DNA from: an uncultured Pelagibacteraceae bacterium
Lineage (GTDB): Bacteria > Pseudomonadota > Alphaproteobacteria > Pelagibacterales > Pelagibacteraceae
Length of the DNA: 56,533 nt
Direction: 5' to 3'
NCBI GenBank assembly: GCA_902542855.1
Contig: CACBWE010000004.1
Coordinates: forward strand, 1 to 56,533
Part shown: one piece after another, positions 32,269-41,877 of the stretch
Layout of the letters: every line of letters starts with the position of its first letter
Position numbering within the stretch: the first letter of the stretch is position 1
Translations under genes and position numbers: made by a program
The notes under the pieces: generated by a model
Told to the model about the DNA's origin: nothing
What the model saw: only the letters and a program-made list of their open reading frames with translations
Databases searched by the model: none

Positions 32269-33228
32269 ATGAAAAAAGAAAGAAACAAAAATCCAATTCA
32301 ACCAGTTAGTGGAACTAAAGTTCCAAGATTTGCTGGACCAAGCACTTTTGCAAGACTTCCTGAATTAAGAGATGTAGAAAGTTGTGACGTTGCAATCGTC
32401 GGAATTCCTTTTGACGCAGGAACAAGTTATCGACCTGGAGCGAGATTTGGTCCTCAAAGCATTAGGCAAGCTTCAAGACATTTACGAACGAATTATCATC
32501 CAAGTTATGATGTAGAACCTTTTAAAATTCAGCAAGTTGCTGATGCTGGCGACATTGCTTGCAATCCATTTAGTATTGATGAAGCAATTAAACAAATAGA
32601 AGTAGGAGCAATTGATTTATTAAATAAGGTTGGAGGTATAATTAGTCTGGGAGGAGATCATACTATTGCTGTACCTCTTTTAAGAGCAATTAATAAAAAA
32701 AATAATGGACCAGTATCTTTGGTTCACTTTGATGCTCACCTAGATACTTGGGATACATATTTTGGAGCACCCTATACTCATGGAACTCCATTCAGAAGAG
32801 CTAGAGAAGAAGGACTATTTTTAGATGATGCCTCTATGCATGTTGGAATTAGAGGACCACTTTATAGCAGAGATGACATTAAAAATGATGAAAGTTTTGG
32901 TTTCAAAATAATTCACTGCGATGAATTCCAAACTGAAGGAACAGATAAAATTGCTGAAAGGATTAGAAAAAGAGTAGGAGACAATCCACTTTATCTATCT
33001 ATTGATATTGATGTTTTGGATCCAGCATTTGCTCCAGGAACTGGTACTCCAGAAATTGCAGGAATGACAACAAGAGAAATGGTTAATGTTCTTAGAGGCT
33101 TGTCAGGATTAAATTTAGTCTCTGCTGACGTAGTCGAAGTTTCGCCAGCATATGATCATGCTGAGGTAACTTCCTTAGCAGCAGCAACTATCGTTTATGA
33201 GCTTACTAATTTATTTGCAAAATTATAG
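32269..33228 (+). CDS. speB: Agmatinase/ureohydrolase family enzyme
   Basis: A 319-residue ureohydrolase with all six manganese ligands in place: H131 (GGDHT), D155, H157 and D159 (HFDAHLDT), D246 and D248 (SIDIDVLDPA). The N-terminal blocks GIPFDAGTSYRPGARFGP and the C-terminal AGMTTREMVNVLRGL favour agmatinase or guanidinobutyrase over arginase. It hydrolyses a guanidino group to urea in the cytoplasm. The aldehyde dehydrogenase 20 bases downstream suggests a route guanidino compound to amine to aldehyde to acid. Substrate could be agmatine, guanidinobutyrate, guanidinopropionate or guanidine-type analogues. Confidence 0.88.
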   Translation: MKKERNKNPIQPVSGTKVPRFAGPSTFARLPELRDVESCDVAIVGIPFDAGTSYRPGARFGPQSIRQASRHLRTNYHPSYDVEPFKIQQVADAGDIACNPFSIDEAIKQIEVGAIDLLNKVGGIISLGGDHTIAVPLLRAINKKNNGPVSLVHFDAHLDTWDTYFGAPYTHGTPFRRAREEGLFLDDASMHVGIRGPLYSRDDIKNDESFGFKIIHCDEFQTEGTDKIAERIRKRVGDNPLYLSIDIDVLDPAFAPGTGTPEIAGMTTREMVNVLRGLSGLNLVSADVVEVSPAYDHAEVTSLAAATIVYELTNLFAKL

Positions 33229-33248
33229 ATAAAGGATAACGTCTTATC

Positions 33249-34682
33249 ATGTTAAACAAAAAAAATTTTTATATAAATGGTGAATGGATAAAACCAAACA
33301 GTGCTGAAGAAATCTCAGTAGTAGATCCTGCTACAGAAGAAAATTGTGCTGTAATTACTTTAGGTAACAAAATTGATATTGATATGGCTGTAAAAGCAGC
33401 AAAAAATGCATATGAGTCATGGTCCTTCTCATCTAAGGAAGATAGAATTGAATTATTAGAAAAACTTTACAAAAATTACAAAAAAAGATGGGCGGATATT
33501 GCAAAAGCCATAACTCTTGAAATGGGCGCTCCAAAAGATTTTGCATCTAAATTGCAAGCAGGTACAGGAGCAAGTCATATTAAATCATTCATAAGATATT
33601 TAAAAAATTTTGAATTTGAAAAGCCATTAGGTGAGCATGCTCCAAATCAAAGACTAATTTATGAACCAAAAGGTGTTTGTGCATTAATTACACCTTGGAA
33701 TTGGCCAATGAATCAAGTTTGTTTGAAAGTAATGCCTGCCATGGCAGCAGGATGTACAATGGTATTAAAACCATCTGAACTTGCACCCTTGTCCTCTATG
33801 ATACTTGCTGAAATTGTGGATGAAGTAAAGTTTCCAAAAGGTGTATTTAATCTAGTCAATGGTGATGGAGCAAATACTGGTGATGCTTTAACAAGTCATC
33901 CAGATATAAATATGATTTCTTTTACTGGATCGACTAGGGCTGGAGCTCTAATTTCGCAAAATGCTGCAAAAGATTTTAAAAGGGTAAGTTTAGAGCTTGG
34001 AGGCAAAGGGGCTAATATAATTTTTAAAGACGCTGATCCGGAAGCTATAGAAAGAGGTGCTTTTAGATGTTTTAGAAATTCAGGACAATCTTGTAATGCG
34101 CCCACAAGAATGCTCGTTGAAAAATCTATGTACAACGAAGCTATTGAGAGATTAAAAAAATATACAGAAAATTTTGAGGTAGGTGATCCAAAAAAAGAAG
34201 GAGAGCATATCGGTCCTGTCATTTCAGAAAATCAATTCAAAAAAATACAAGCTTTAATTCAAAAAGGTATTGATGAAGGTGCAAAATTAGTAGCTGGAGG
34301 AACAGGAAAACCAGATGGCCTAGATAAAGGTTATTTTGTAAAACCAACAGTATTTGCTGACGTTAATAACAATATGGAAGTTGCGAGAACAGAAATTTTT
34401 GGTCCAGTTCTATCTGTTATACCATTTGAGTCAGAGGAGGATGCAATTAAGATTGCAAATGATACTAGTTATGGATTAACAAATTATATTCAATCACAGG
34501 ATCATGATAAAGTAAAACGAGTTGCCAGAAAATTAAGATCTGGAATGGTTGATGTAAATGGAGCTGGTATTGCAGTTGACGCACCATTTGGAGGTTTTAA
34601 ACATTCTGGAATAGGTCGAGAAGCAGGGGAGTTCGGTTTAGAAGAATTCTTAGAGGTTAAAGCTGTAGGTGGCTGGAGTTAA
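33249..34682 (+). CDS. Aldehyde dehydrogenase (paralogue of the one at 18787)
   Basis: A 477-residue aldehyde dehydrogenase with N151 (TPWNWPM), K174 (LKPSE), E249 (LELGGKGA) and C282 (SGQSCNAPTR). It is a close paralogue of the 476-residue enzyme at 18787, with the same N-terminus pattern, LEMGAP and TRMLVE blocks. Following agmatinase, it may oxidise an aminoaldehyde such as 4-aminobutanal or 4-guanidinobutanal. It overlaps the convergent ArgE-like gene by 4 bases at the 3' end. Confidence 0.92.
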   Translation: MLNKKNFYINGEWIKPNSAEEISVVDPATEENCAVITLGNKIDIDMAVKAAKNAYESWSFSSKEDRIELLEKLYKNYKKRWADIAKAITLEMGAPKDFASKLQAGTGASHIKSFIRYLKNFEFEKPLGEHAPNQRLIYEPKGVCALITPWNWPMNQVCLKVMPAMAAGCTMVLKPSELAPLSSMILAEIVDEVKFPKGVFNLVNGDGANTGDALTSHPDINMISFTGSTRAGALISQNAAKDFKRVSLELGGKGANIIFKDADPEAIERGAFRCFRNSGQSCNAPTRMLVEKSMYNEAIERLKKYTENFEVGDPKKEGEHIGPVISENQFKKIQALIQKGIDEGAKLVAGGTGKPDGLDKGYFVKPTVFADVNNNMEVARTEIFGPVLSVIPFESEEDAIKIANDTSYGLTNYIQSQDHDKVKRVARKLRSGMVDVNGAGIAVDAPFGGFKHSGIGREAGEFGLEEFLEVKAVGGWS

Positions 34683-35878
34683 TTTACAGTAGAGTTATCT
34701 TTTATACCATCAAGAAGTTTCAAACATTTTTTTAGTTCATCTAAAATAATAAATTCGTCAATTTTATGAGCTTGTTCAATTGAGCCAGGACCACAGACAA
34801 CTGTACTAATACCTATTTCTTGAAACAAACCTGCTTCAGTTCCAAATGAAACTACTTGGCGTGAATTGTCTCCAGTTAAACTAGATATTAATTCACATGC
34901 ATCTGATTTTTCATCTCTATCAAAGCCAACTATCTCTCCAATTATTTCTTTTTCAATTGAGGAATTAGGAAAAACTTTTTTCATTTCTGGTAATAAAACT
35001 TCATTTGCATATTTATCTAGCTCATTGTTTAGAAAAACTGCATCCTCTTTTACTACTGGTCTTGTCTCCCAATTAACATGACATTTATCTGCAATTACAT
35101 TATGAGCTATTCCACCAAATATACCTCCAATTGATAAAGTAGAATGAGGAGGATCAAATATAGAACCTTTAGGTGATCTTTCTTTAAGTTTTTCTCTCAA
35201 CTCAATTAATTTATTTACATATCTTGTGGCATATTCAACCGCACTCACACCTTTATGAGGCGCTGAACTATGTCCAGCTAAACCTTTAAAATAAGTAGTG
35301 TACTCATAACATCCTTTGTGAGCATCGATAATTTTCATATTAGTTGGTTCACCGACAATACAAATTCCATCTTTGATATCTCTTTTTTTTAATTCTTCAA
35401 TTAGAATTGGTGCTCCTTGACATGCAGTTTCTTCATCAAAAGTAAATGAAAAATGTATATCTCTATCTAGATTTGACTTTGAAAAAATTGGAGCAAAAGC
35501 TAAAGTACATGCAATGAAACCCTTCATATCACATGAACCTCTTCCAAAAAGTTTATTTTCCTTAATTGTTGCCTTGAAAGGATCAGTTGCCCAGCCTTTT
35601 GATACAGGAACAACATCAGTATGTCCTGATAAAATTATTGGTTTTTTATTACTGATATTTTTTGCCTTAATTGTAGCAAATAGATTTACTCTCTTTTTAT
35701 CTTCATCAAATGTTCTAAAAGAGCTAGCGCCTAGATCTTTTAAAATGTTATCACAATAATCAATAAGAGAACTATTATCTTCTCCTGAAATAGTTTTGAA
35801 ACCAATGAGATCAGTTAATATTTTTATTGAATTTTTGAATAAAAGTTCTGAATTATTTTCTGTACTCATAATTTTCAT
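34679..35878 (-). CDS. argE: M20-family deacylase, acetylornithine deacetylase (ArgE)-like
   Basis: A 399-residue M20 metalloamidase. Metal and catalytic residues by motif: H86 and D88 (LSGHTDVV), D118 (GRGSCDMKG), E149/E150 (TFDEETACQG) and E177 (GEPTN), with the last His in GSIEQAHKIDEF near the C-terminus. The order and the length fit ArgE. ArgE removes acetyl from N-acetylornithine; related enzymes deacylate other N-acyl amino acids, including acetyl-diaminobutyrate, which would link it to the DoeA-like gene. A second in-frame ATG at 35869 is an alternative start. The divergent csaA gene starts only 18 bases away. Confidence 0.8.
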   Translation of the reverse strand: MKIMSTENNSELLFKNSIKILTDLIGFKTISGEDNSSLIDYCDNILKDLGASSFRTFDEDKKRVNLFATIKAKNISNKKPIILSGHTDVVPVSKGWATDPFKATIKENKLFGRGSCDMKGFIACTLAFAPIFSKSNLDRDIHFSFTFDEETACQGAPILIEELKKRDIKDGICIVGEPTNMKIIDAHKGCYEYTTYFKGLAGHSSAPHKGVSAVEYATRYVNKLIELREKLKERSPKGSIFDPPHSTLSIGGIFGGIAHNVIADKCHVNWETRPVVKEDAVFLNNELDKYANEVLLPEMKKVFPNSSIEKEIIGEIVGFDRDEKSDACELISSLTGDNSRQVVSFGTEAGLFQEIGISTVVCGPGSIEQAHKIDEFIILDELKKCLKLLDGIKDNSTVN

Positions 35879-35896
35879 CCATTATATATTAATTAT

Positions 35897-36238
35897 ATGA
35901 AAGAACAAATCACCTACGATATTTTTGATAAAGTTGATATTAGAGTTGGAACAGTAATTTCTGTAAAAAAAAATGAAAAGGCCAGAAAACCTTCTTTAGT
36001 TGTTGAGGTAGATTTTGGAAAAGAAATTGGAATTAGACAATCTTCTGCCCAAATTACCCACTATTATAATGAAGAAAATCTTAAAGGAAAACAAGTAATA
36101 GGTGTTTGTAATTTTCCAGAAAAAAATATAGCTGGCGTAGTTTCTCAAGTACTTATTCTTGGCTCAATAGACAAGGAGGGCAAAGTAATTTTGGTCCATC
36201 CATCTCAAAAATCTGAGAATGGTTTACCTATTGCATAA
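35897..36238 (+). CDS. csaA: CsaA-type tRNA-binding-domain protein
   Basis: A 113-residue protein consisting of one OB-fold tRNA-binding (EMAP/Trbp111) domain: the start FDKVDIRVGTV (residues 9-19), the core KPSLVVEVDFGKEIGIRQSSAQI (from 31) and IGVCNFPEKNIAGVVSQVLILG are family hallmarks. CsaA is described as a chaperone with export-related activity in Bacillus. Length is standard. It heads a plus-strand run of housekeeping genes with 2-base gaps to the LysE-type gene. Confidence 0.9.
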   Translation: MKEQITYDIFDKVDIRVGTVISVKKNEKARKPSLVVEVDFGKEIGIRQSSAQITHYYNEENLKGKQVIGVCNFPEKNIAGVVSQVLILGSIDKEGKVILVHPSQKSENGLPIA

Positions 36239-36240
36239 AA

Positions 36241-36834
36241 ATGCATCCAGAAATTTTATCTATAACATTGTTTGGAATTGTAGCTGCTTATTCCCCAGGG
36301 CCAAATAATTTTGTAGCATTTTATTCTGGATTTAATTTTGGTATTACCAGAACTCTTCCGCACATTATTGGAGTGACTTTTGGTTTCCCTTTTTTATTAT
36401 TATGTGTAGCTTTAGGTTTAATAAATGTTTTTAAACTTTATCCATTTATTCAGGAAATATTAAAATATCTTGGAACAGTATTTTTAATTTATCTAGCATA
36501 TAAAATATCTTTCTCTAGTTCAAAAAATCAAGAAAATAAAAATAAAAATCCAGTAAAATTTTTAGAAACATTTATTTTTCAGTTTTTAAATCCAAAAGCT
36601 GTAATTGCTTCAATTATAATTGTATCAACATACATTCAAGTAGGTGAAAATTTTGTAAGTCATACGACTCAAATTGTTATATTGGCTCTGTTAGTCTCAG
36701 TAACCAGTATTACATTATGGACATTTTTAGGTAAATTCTTTAGGAAATTCGCGACAAATCAGAAATTTATTAATTATTTTAATTATGTTATGTCACTGCT
36801 TCTTTTATTAAGCATATTAACTTTTTATTTATAA
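36241..36834 (+). CDS. LysE-family amino acid exporter
   Basis: A 197-residue membrane protein with six predicted segments and the family's N-terminal motif AAYSPGPNNFVAFYSG (residues 14-29), plus FQFLNPKAVIASIIIV in the second half. RhtB/LysE proteins export amino acids such as homoserine, threonine or lysine. It lies 2 bases after csaA and 1 base before acnA, so it is co-transcribed with housekeeping genes. Confidence 0.85.
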   Translation: MHPEILSITLFGIVAAYSPGPNNFVAFYSGFNFGITRTLPHIIGVTFGFPFLLLCVALGLINVFKLYPFIQEILKYLGTVFLIYLAYKISFSSSKNQENKNKNPVKFLETFIFQFLNPKAVIASIIIVSTYIQVGENFVSHTTQIVILALLVSVTSITLWTFLGKFFRKFATNQKFINYFNYVMSLLLLLSILTFYL

Positions 36835-36835
36835 C

Positions 36836-39505
36836 ATGGAACCAGGAAACAAAAATTCTTATAATTCACTTAAAAAAATTTCAATAGATGGTAAAGATTT
36901 TAAATATTACTCTTTAACTGAAGCGGAAAAAAATGGTCTAAATGGTATAAGTAAACTTCCTAAATCTCTCAAAGTTTTGTTAGAAAATTTATTGAGATAT
37001 GAAGATGACTTGAGCGTTACAAAGTCTCAAATAGAGGCTGTAAAAAACTGGTTAAAAACAAAAAAATCTAAAACTGAAATTGCTTATAGGCCGGCTAGAG
37101 TACTCCTTCAGGATTACACTGGTATTCCAGCAGTTGCTGATCTTGCAGCAATGCGAGAAGCTGTAAAAGAAAAAAATAAAGATCCTAATACTATAAATCC
37201 TTTATCGGCAGTAGATCTTGTAATTGACCATTCAGTTCAGGTAGATCAGTCTGCTAAAGCTGATTCATTTGAAAAAAATGTGGATATTGAATTTGAAAGA
37301 AATGGAGAAAGGTATTCTTTTTTGAAATGGGGGCAACAAGCATTTAACAACTTTAGAATTGTACCACCTGGTACAGGAATCTGTCATCAGGTAAATTTAG
37401 AGTATCTATCAAAGGTTGTGTGGTCAGAAGAATTCAAAGGAGATAATTATTTATTTCCTGACACTTTAGTAGGAACTGATAGCCACACTACAATGGTAAA
37501 TGGATTATCTGTCTTAGGATGGGGAGTTGGTGGAATTGAAGCTGAAGCAGGAATGCTTGGGCAACCAATATCAATGTTAATACCTGAAGTTATTGGTTTT
37601 GAGATGAAAAATAAAATGCCTGAAGGAACTACAGCAACTGATTTAGTTTTAACTGTTGTTAAAATGTTAAGAGATAAAGGAGTTGTTGGAAAGTTTGTTG
37701 AGTTTTATGGAGAAGGTTTAAAAAACTTAACTCTTGCTGATAGAGCTACAATTGCGAACATGGCACCAGAATATGGTGCTACATGTGGGTTCTTTCCCAT
37801 TGATGAAGAAACTTTGAAATATTTAAAATTTTCAGGAAGAGATCAACATACTGTTAATATAGTTGAAAATTATGCTAAGGAACAAGGATTATGGGCAAGT
37901 GGTGATTTAGAATTTACTGACACGATATCTTTAGATATGTCTACAGTTGTTCCGACTATTTCAGGTCCCAAAAGACCTCAAGACAAAGTACTTTTGACTG
38001 ATGCACCAAATTCTTTTAAAAAAGTATTAAAGGAAGCTACAAGCAAAAATGAAAAATCTGTTTCAAAAGTAACCAACACAGACTATGATATAAAAGATGG
38101 TTCTATATTAATTGCTGCAATTACTTCTTGTACTAATACTTCAAATCCAAATGTTTTGATTGGAGCAGGACTTTTGGCAAAAAAGGCAATTGAGAAAGGT
38201 TTACAAGTTAAACCATGGGTAAAAACTTCTTTAGCACCTGGATCTCAAGTAGTAACTGATTATTTAGAAAAGGCTGGATTAAATACATATTTAGACGAGT
38301 TAGGATTTAATCTAGTTGGCTACGGATGTACTACGTGTATTGGTAACTCAGGACCACTACCAGAAAATATTGTAGAGGCAATCCAAAAAGAAAATATTTA
38401 TGCAGTTTCAGTTTTATCAGGCAATAGAAATTTTGAAGGAAGAATTTCACCCCATATTAAAGCTAATTATCTAGCCTCACCTCCACTTGTTGTTGCATAT
38501 GCAATTGCAGGACATATGGAAGTTGATTTATACAAGGATCCATTAGGGAAAGATAAAAACGGTAAAGAAGTATTTTTAAAAGATATTTGGCCTTCCAATA
38601 AAGAGATAGAAGAAACTTTAACAAAATCGCTCAATGCAGAGATGTTTATAAAAAGATATTCCAATGTATCCGAGGGCCCAACTCAATGGCAAAAAATTAA
38701 AACTGACAAAAGCAGCATCTACAATTGGGATGAAAGCTCAACCTATGTAAAAAAACCTCCGTTCTTTGACTCTTTGTCAGATAAACCAGAAGGATTTAAA
38801 GAAATTAAAGATGCAAGACCATTATTAATTTTAGGGGATATGGTAACAACAGATCATATATCGCCAGCTGGCAGTATTCAAAAAGATAGTCCAACTGGTG
38901 AATATTTTATGGAGCATCAGATTTTACCAAAAGACTTTAATTCTTACGGTTCAAGAAGAGGAAATCATGAAGTTATGATGAGGGGAACTTTTGCAAATAT
39001 AAGAATTAGAAACGAGATGGCACCTGGTACAGAAGGCGGTTTTACAAAGTTATATCCAGAGGAAAAAGTTCTTCCTATTTATGATGCTGTAGTTGAATAT
39101 CAAAAAAGAGGAACCGACTTAGTTGTAATTGGTGGAAAAGAATACGGTACTGGATCTTCAAGAGATTGGGCTGCTAAAGGCACAAAATTATTAGGGATAA
39201 AAGCAGTTATTGTGGAGAGCTTTGAAAGAATTCACAGATCTAATTTGATTGGAATGGGTATATTGCCATTACAATTTATAGACGATGTAAATAGAAAAAA
39301 TCTAAAATTAATTGGTTCTGAATTAATTAGCATTTTAAATATAGAAAAAGGTGTTAATCCCTCAGATGAAGTGACAGTCGAAATTAAATATGCTTCTGGC
39401 GAAATAAAGAAAATTAAAACTTTATGCAGAATTGATACAAAAAATGAATTAGAGTATTATAAGAACGGAGGTATTCTGCAGTACGTTTTAAGGAATATGA
39501 TTTAG
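36836..39505 (+). CDS. acnA: Aconitate hydratase A
   Basis: An 889-residue aconitase of the AcnA/IRP type, full length. The 4Fe-4S cysteines are in TSCTNTSNPNV (near residue 434) and GCTTCIGNSG (near 500). The swivel domain (from about 660) holds GDMVTTDHISPAGSI, GSRRGNHEVM and YGTGSSRDWAAKG, the last with the catalytic serine. It interconverts citrate and isocitrate in the TCA cycle. It begins 1 base after the LysE-type gene stop and is followed 2 bases later by the YfgM-like gene. Confidence 0.97.
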   Translation: MEPGNKNSYNSLKKISIDGKDFKYYSLTEAEKNGLNGISKLPKSLKVLLENLLRYEDDLSVTKSQIEAVKNWLKTKKSKTEIAYRPARVLLQDYTGIPAVADLAAMREAVKEKNKDPNTINPLSAVDLVIDHSVQVDQSAKADSFEKNVDIEFERNGERYSFLKWGQQAFNNFRIVPPGTGICHQVNLEYLSKVVWSEEFKGDNYLFPDTLVGTDSHTTMVNGLSVLGWGVGGIEAEAGMLGQPISMLIPEVIGFEMKNKMPEGTTATDLVLTVVKMLRDKGVVGKFVEFYGEGLKNLTLADRATIANMAPEYGATCGFFPIDEETLKYLKFSGRDQHTVNIVENYAKEQGLWASGDLEFTDTISLDMSTVVPTISGPKRPQDKVLLTDAPNSFKKVLKEATSKNEKSVSKVTNTDYDIKDGSILIAAITSCTNTSNPNVLIGAGLLAKKAIEKGLQVKPWVKTSLAPGSQVVTDYLEKAGLNTYLDELGFNLVGYGCTTCIGNSGPLPENIVEAIQKENIYAVSVLSGNRNFEGRISPHIKANYLASPPLVVAYAIAGHMEVDLYKDPLGKDKNGKEVFLKDIWPSNKEIEETLTKSLNAEMFIKRYSNVSEGPTQWQKIKTDKSSIYNWDESSTYVKKPPFFDSLSDKPEGFKEIKDARPLLILGDMVTTDHISPAGSIQKDSPTGEYFMEHQILPKDFNSYGSRRGNHEVMMRGTFANIRIRNEMAPGTEGGFTKLYPEEKVLPIYDAVVEYQKRGTDLVVIGGKEYGTGSSRDWAAKGTKLLGIKAVIVESFERIHRSNLIGMGILPLQFIDDVNRKNLKLIGSELISILNIEKGVNPSDEVTVEIKYASGEIKKIKTLCRIDTKNELEYYKNGGILQYVLRNMI

Positions 39506-39507
39506 TT

Positions 39508-40152
39508 ATGGACGAAGATTTATCAATTATAAATACCAATACTAGAAATGAAAAAATTAAGAATTTTTTTGTAAATAATAAAAATAAAATAATTTCAGGT
39601 ATAATTATTTTAATAATTATCATAATAGGCGTTTTTAGTTACGATAAATATTTAATTAATAAAAAAAAAGATATCTCAGATAGTTATAATTCAATAATCA
39701 TTGATTATTCAGAAAAAACAAAAGAAAAAACAGCTAGCAGTCTAATTGAAATTATAAATAAGAAAGATCCAACTTATTCACCTCTATCACTTTACTTTAT
39801 CATTGATAATAATCTTGTAAGTGATCAGTCCAAAATCAATTCATTGTTTGATATATTGATAAAGGATACTTCATTAGACAGTGAGATTAAAAACTTAATT
39901 ATATACAAGAAGGCACTCTTCAATGCAGATAACGCTCAGGAGAGTGATCTTCTAAATATTTTAAATCCACTAATTAATTCAAAAAGTGTATGGAAATCAC
40001 ATTCTTTATATTTAATGGCGGAATATTTTTATGCAAATAGTCAAAAACAAAAAGCTAAAGAATTTTTCAACCAAATAATAACTTTAGAAAATTCAAATCC
40101 AGATATAAGGCTTCAAGCAGAGAGAAGATTGAACAGAGACTTGAGTGAATAA
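39508..40152 (+). CDS. YfgM-like membrane-anchored TPR protein
   Basis: A 214-residue protein with a 30-residue charged cytoplasmic start, one membrane segment (residues 31-49, very Ile-rich) and a helical TPR-like periplasmic domain. The layout and position immediately before a BamB-like gene match YfgM (PF09976), an ancillary SecYEG/periplasmic chaperone factor usually encoded beside bamB and der. Sequence conservation is low, so the assignment rests on architecture and synteny. The 3' end overlaps the next gene by 8 bases. Confidence 0.62.
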   Translation: MDEDLSIINTNTRNEKIKNFFVNNKNKIISGIIILIIIIIGVFSYDKYLINKKKDISDSYNSIIIDYSEKTKEKTASSLIEIINKKDPTYSPLSLYFIIDNNLVSDQSKINSLFDILIKDTSLDSEIKNLIIYKKALFNADNAQESDLLNILNPLINSKSVWKSHSLYLMAEYFYANSQKQKAKEFFNQIITLENSNPDIRLQAERRLNRDLSE

Positions 40153-41443
40153 ATTAATTTTTACTTTCATTGCATTATTTTTTCTTAATAACTGTTCATT
40201 TAATGAAAACTCCAGAATTTGGCAAGATAAAGATAATAAATTAGAAACAGATAAAAAAATAACAAAAATTTTTACAGAAGAAAATATAAGCGTTTCAGAA
40301 TTTAATAGAGATTTAAAATTAGATCTATCATCAATAAAAATAAATAATAAAAAAAATGAAAATCAAAATAATCTTGGTTTACAAAATTACAAAGGTGAAT
40401 TAACAAAGATTGGTAACTTTAAATTTTCAAAGTTAGAGGAACTTAATCAATTAGATTTCAAACCGATTTTTTTAAACAATGGAATTATATTTTTTGATAA
40501 AAAAGGTACAATTATAAGGTATGATAATAATCAGAAAGTTATTTGGAAACAAAACCATTATTCAAAAGGTGAAAAAAAATTAAAACCAAAACTTAATTTA
40601 TTAGTAGATGGCCAAAATCTTTTAGTTACTGACAGTATAGCAAAATATTATTCTGTAAATATTAGTACTGGAGGATTAAATTGGTCAAAAAATAATGATT
40701 ATCCGTTTAATTCAAATATTAAAAAGCATAAAGATAAAATATTTGTTATCGATTATAAAAATACATTGAGATGTTTTAAAATTATTGATGGTTCTGAATG
40801 TTGGAATTTGCAAACAGAGGACTCATTTACAATTTCAAATATTAAATATTCTTTAATTATTTTAAACGACAATGTTATTTTCAATAATTCTATAGGAGAT
40901 ATTACAGCTGTAGATATTGAAACAGGTTTAATTATATGGCAACTACCTACACAGAGTAGCTCGATAATAAATGAAACTTATAACTTTAAGACTTCTCAAC
41001 TAGTATCAGATGGAAACTCTGTATTTTTTTCAAATAATAAAAATCAATTTTATTCTATTGATTTAAAAACAGGAACAACAAACTGGTTAAATGAAGTTAA
41101 TTCAAATGTAAAACCTATTTTGGTTGGAAATCTAATTTTTACAATCTCTAATGAAGGTTATTTATATTTAATTGACAAAAATAAAGGTAATATAGTTCGA
41201 ATTACAGATTTATTTCTGAATTATAAAGATAAAAAAAGAAAAAATATTTATCCTATTGGTTTTGTAATTGGAGACAAAAAAGTATTTTTAACTAACTCAG
41301 ATGGTAAGATGATCATAGCCAGGATTGAGGATGGAAAAATAATAATAATTGAAAAAGTTTCTAGTGGATTGGTATCCGAACCGTTTATATTTAATAACAA
41401 TTTATATGTAGTAAGAAATGGATCAATTGTACAATATAATTAA
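40145..41443 (+). CDS. bamB: PQQ-like beta-propeller protein, BamB-like
   Basis: A 432-residue secreted protein with a GTG start overlapping the upstream gene by 8 bases. Residues 1-17 are hydrophobic and end FFLNNC, a near-lipobox that would make C17 the lipidated residue. The body has repeated propeller blades ending in W: VIWKQN, LNWSKN, SECWNL, IIWQLP and TNWLNE, with the G-x2-W pattern of PQQ-type repeats. BamB supports outer-membrane protein insertion by the BAM complex. Its usual partner der (engA) does not follow here; a cupin gene does. Confidence 0.75.
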   Translation: MNKLIFTFIALFFLNNCSFNENSRIWQDKDNKLETDKKITKIFTEENISVSEFNRDLKLDLSSIKINNKKNENQNNLGLQNYKGELTKIGNFKFSKLEELNQLDFKPIFLNNGIIFFDKKGTIIRYDNNQKVIWKQNHYSKGEKKLKPKLNLLVDGQNLLVTDSIAKYYSVNISTGGLNWSKNNDYPFNSNIKKHKDKIFVIDYKNTLRCFKIIDGSECWNLQTEDSFTISNIKYSLIILNDNVIFNNSIGDITAVDIETGLIIWQLPTQSSSIINETYNFKTSQLVSDGNSVFFSNNKNQFYSIDLKTGTTNWLNEVNSNVKPILVGNLIFTISNEGYLYLIDKNKGNIVRITDLFLNYKDKKRKNIYPIGFVIGDKKVFLTNSDGKMIIARIEDGKIIIIEKVSSGLVSEPFIFNNNLYVVRNGSIVQYN

Positions 41444-41445
41444 AC

Positions 41446-41877
41446 ATGTTCTTAAAATTTTTAGAAAAAATTGGCAGAAAAAAAGTTGTATTAGATAGAG
41501 GACCTTCACATCCAAATTTTAAAGAGGCAAAGCCTTGGATGAACCGTTACTATGTTTTGATGAGGTATCGACCTAAATGGTTTCCATTCAATATATTAAT
41601 TCATGAGATGCTAGCAGATGATCATGGAGAAGGAGTTCATAATCACACATTTCCTTATATCACTATAATTTTAAGAGGCGGTTATTGGGAAACATTAAGC
41701 ACTGGCAAGTTTTGGCGTCCACCAGGGTATATTGGTTTTAGATCAGCAAATAATTTACATCGAGTAGATTTGGAACCAGGAACCAAACCATTAACTTTAT
41801 TTATCTCAGGTCCATTTGGTTTAAGGAAAGGACCAAGATCAGAGTATGGTATTGACTTTAAAACTAAAAAAAATTGA
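41446..41877 (+). CDS. Small cupin-like protein of unknown function
   Basis: A 143-residue soluble protein. The central part has a cupin-like metal pattern: HGEGVHNHTFPYITIILRGG (residues 59-78), with three closely spaced His, then W-x5-H late (NNLHRVDLEP, near residue 104). This resembles the H-x-H...H set of single-domain cupins. Function unknown. It sits 2 bases after the BamB-like gene and overlaps zapE by one base (TGATG). Confidence 0.6.
   Translation: MFLKFLEKIGRKKVVLDRGPSHPNFKEAKPWMNRYYVLMRYRPKWFPFNILIHEMLADDHGEGVHNHTFPYITIILRGGYWETLSTGKFWRPPGYIGFRSANNLHRVDLEPGTKPLTLFISGPFGLRKGPRSEYGIDFKTKKN

Noticed and set aside
33896-34222. A 108-residue minus-strand frame inside the aldehyde dehydrogenase at 33249
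   Set aside because: Shadow of the conserved catalytic region; the same kind of shadow occurs in the other aldehyde dehydrogenase genes.
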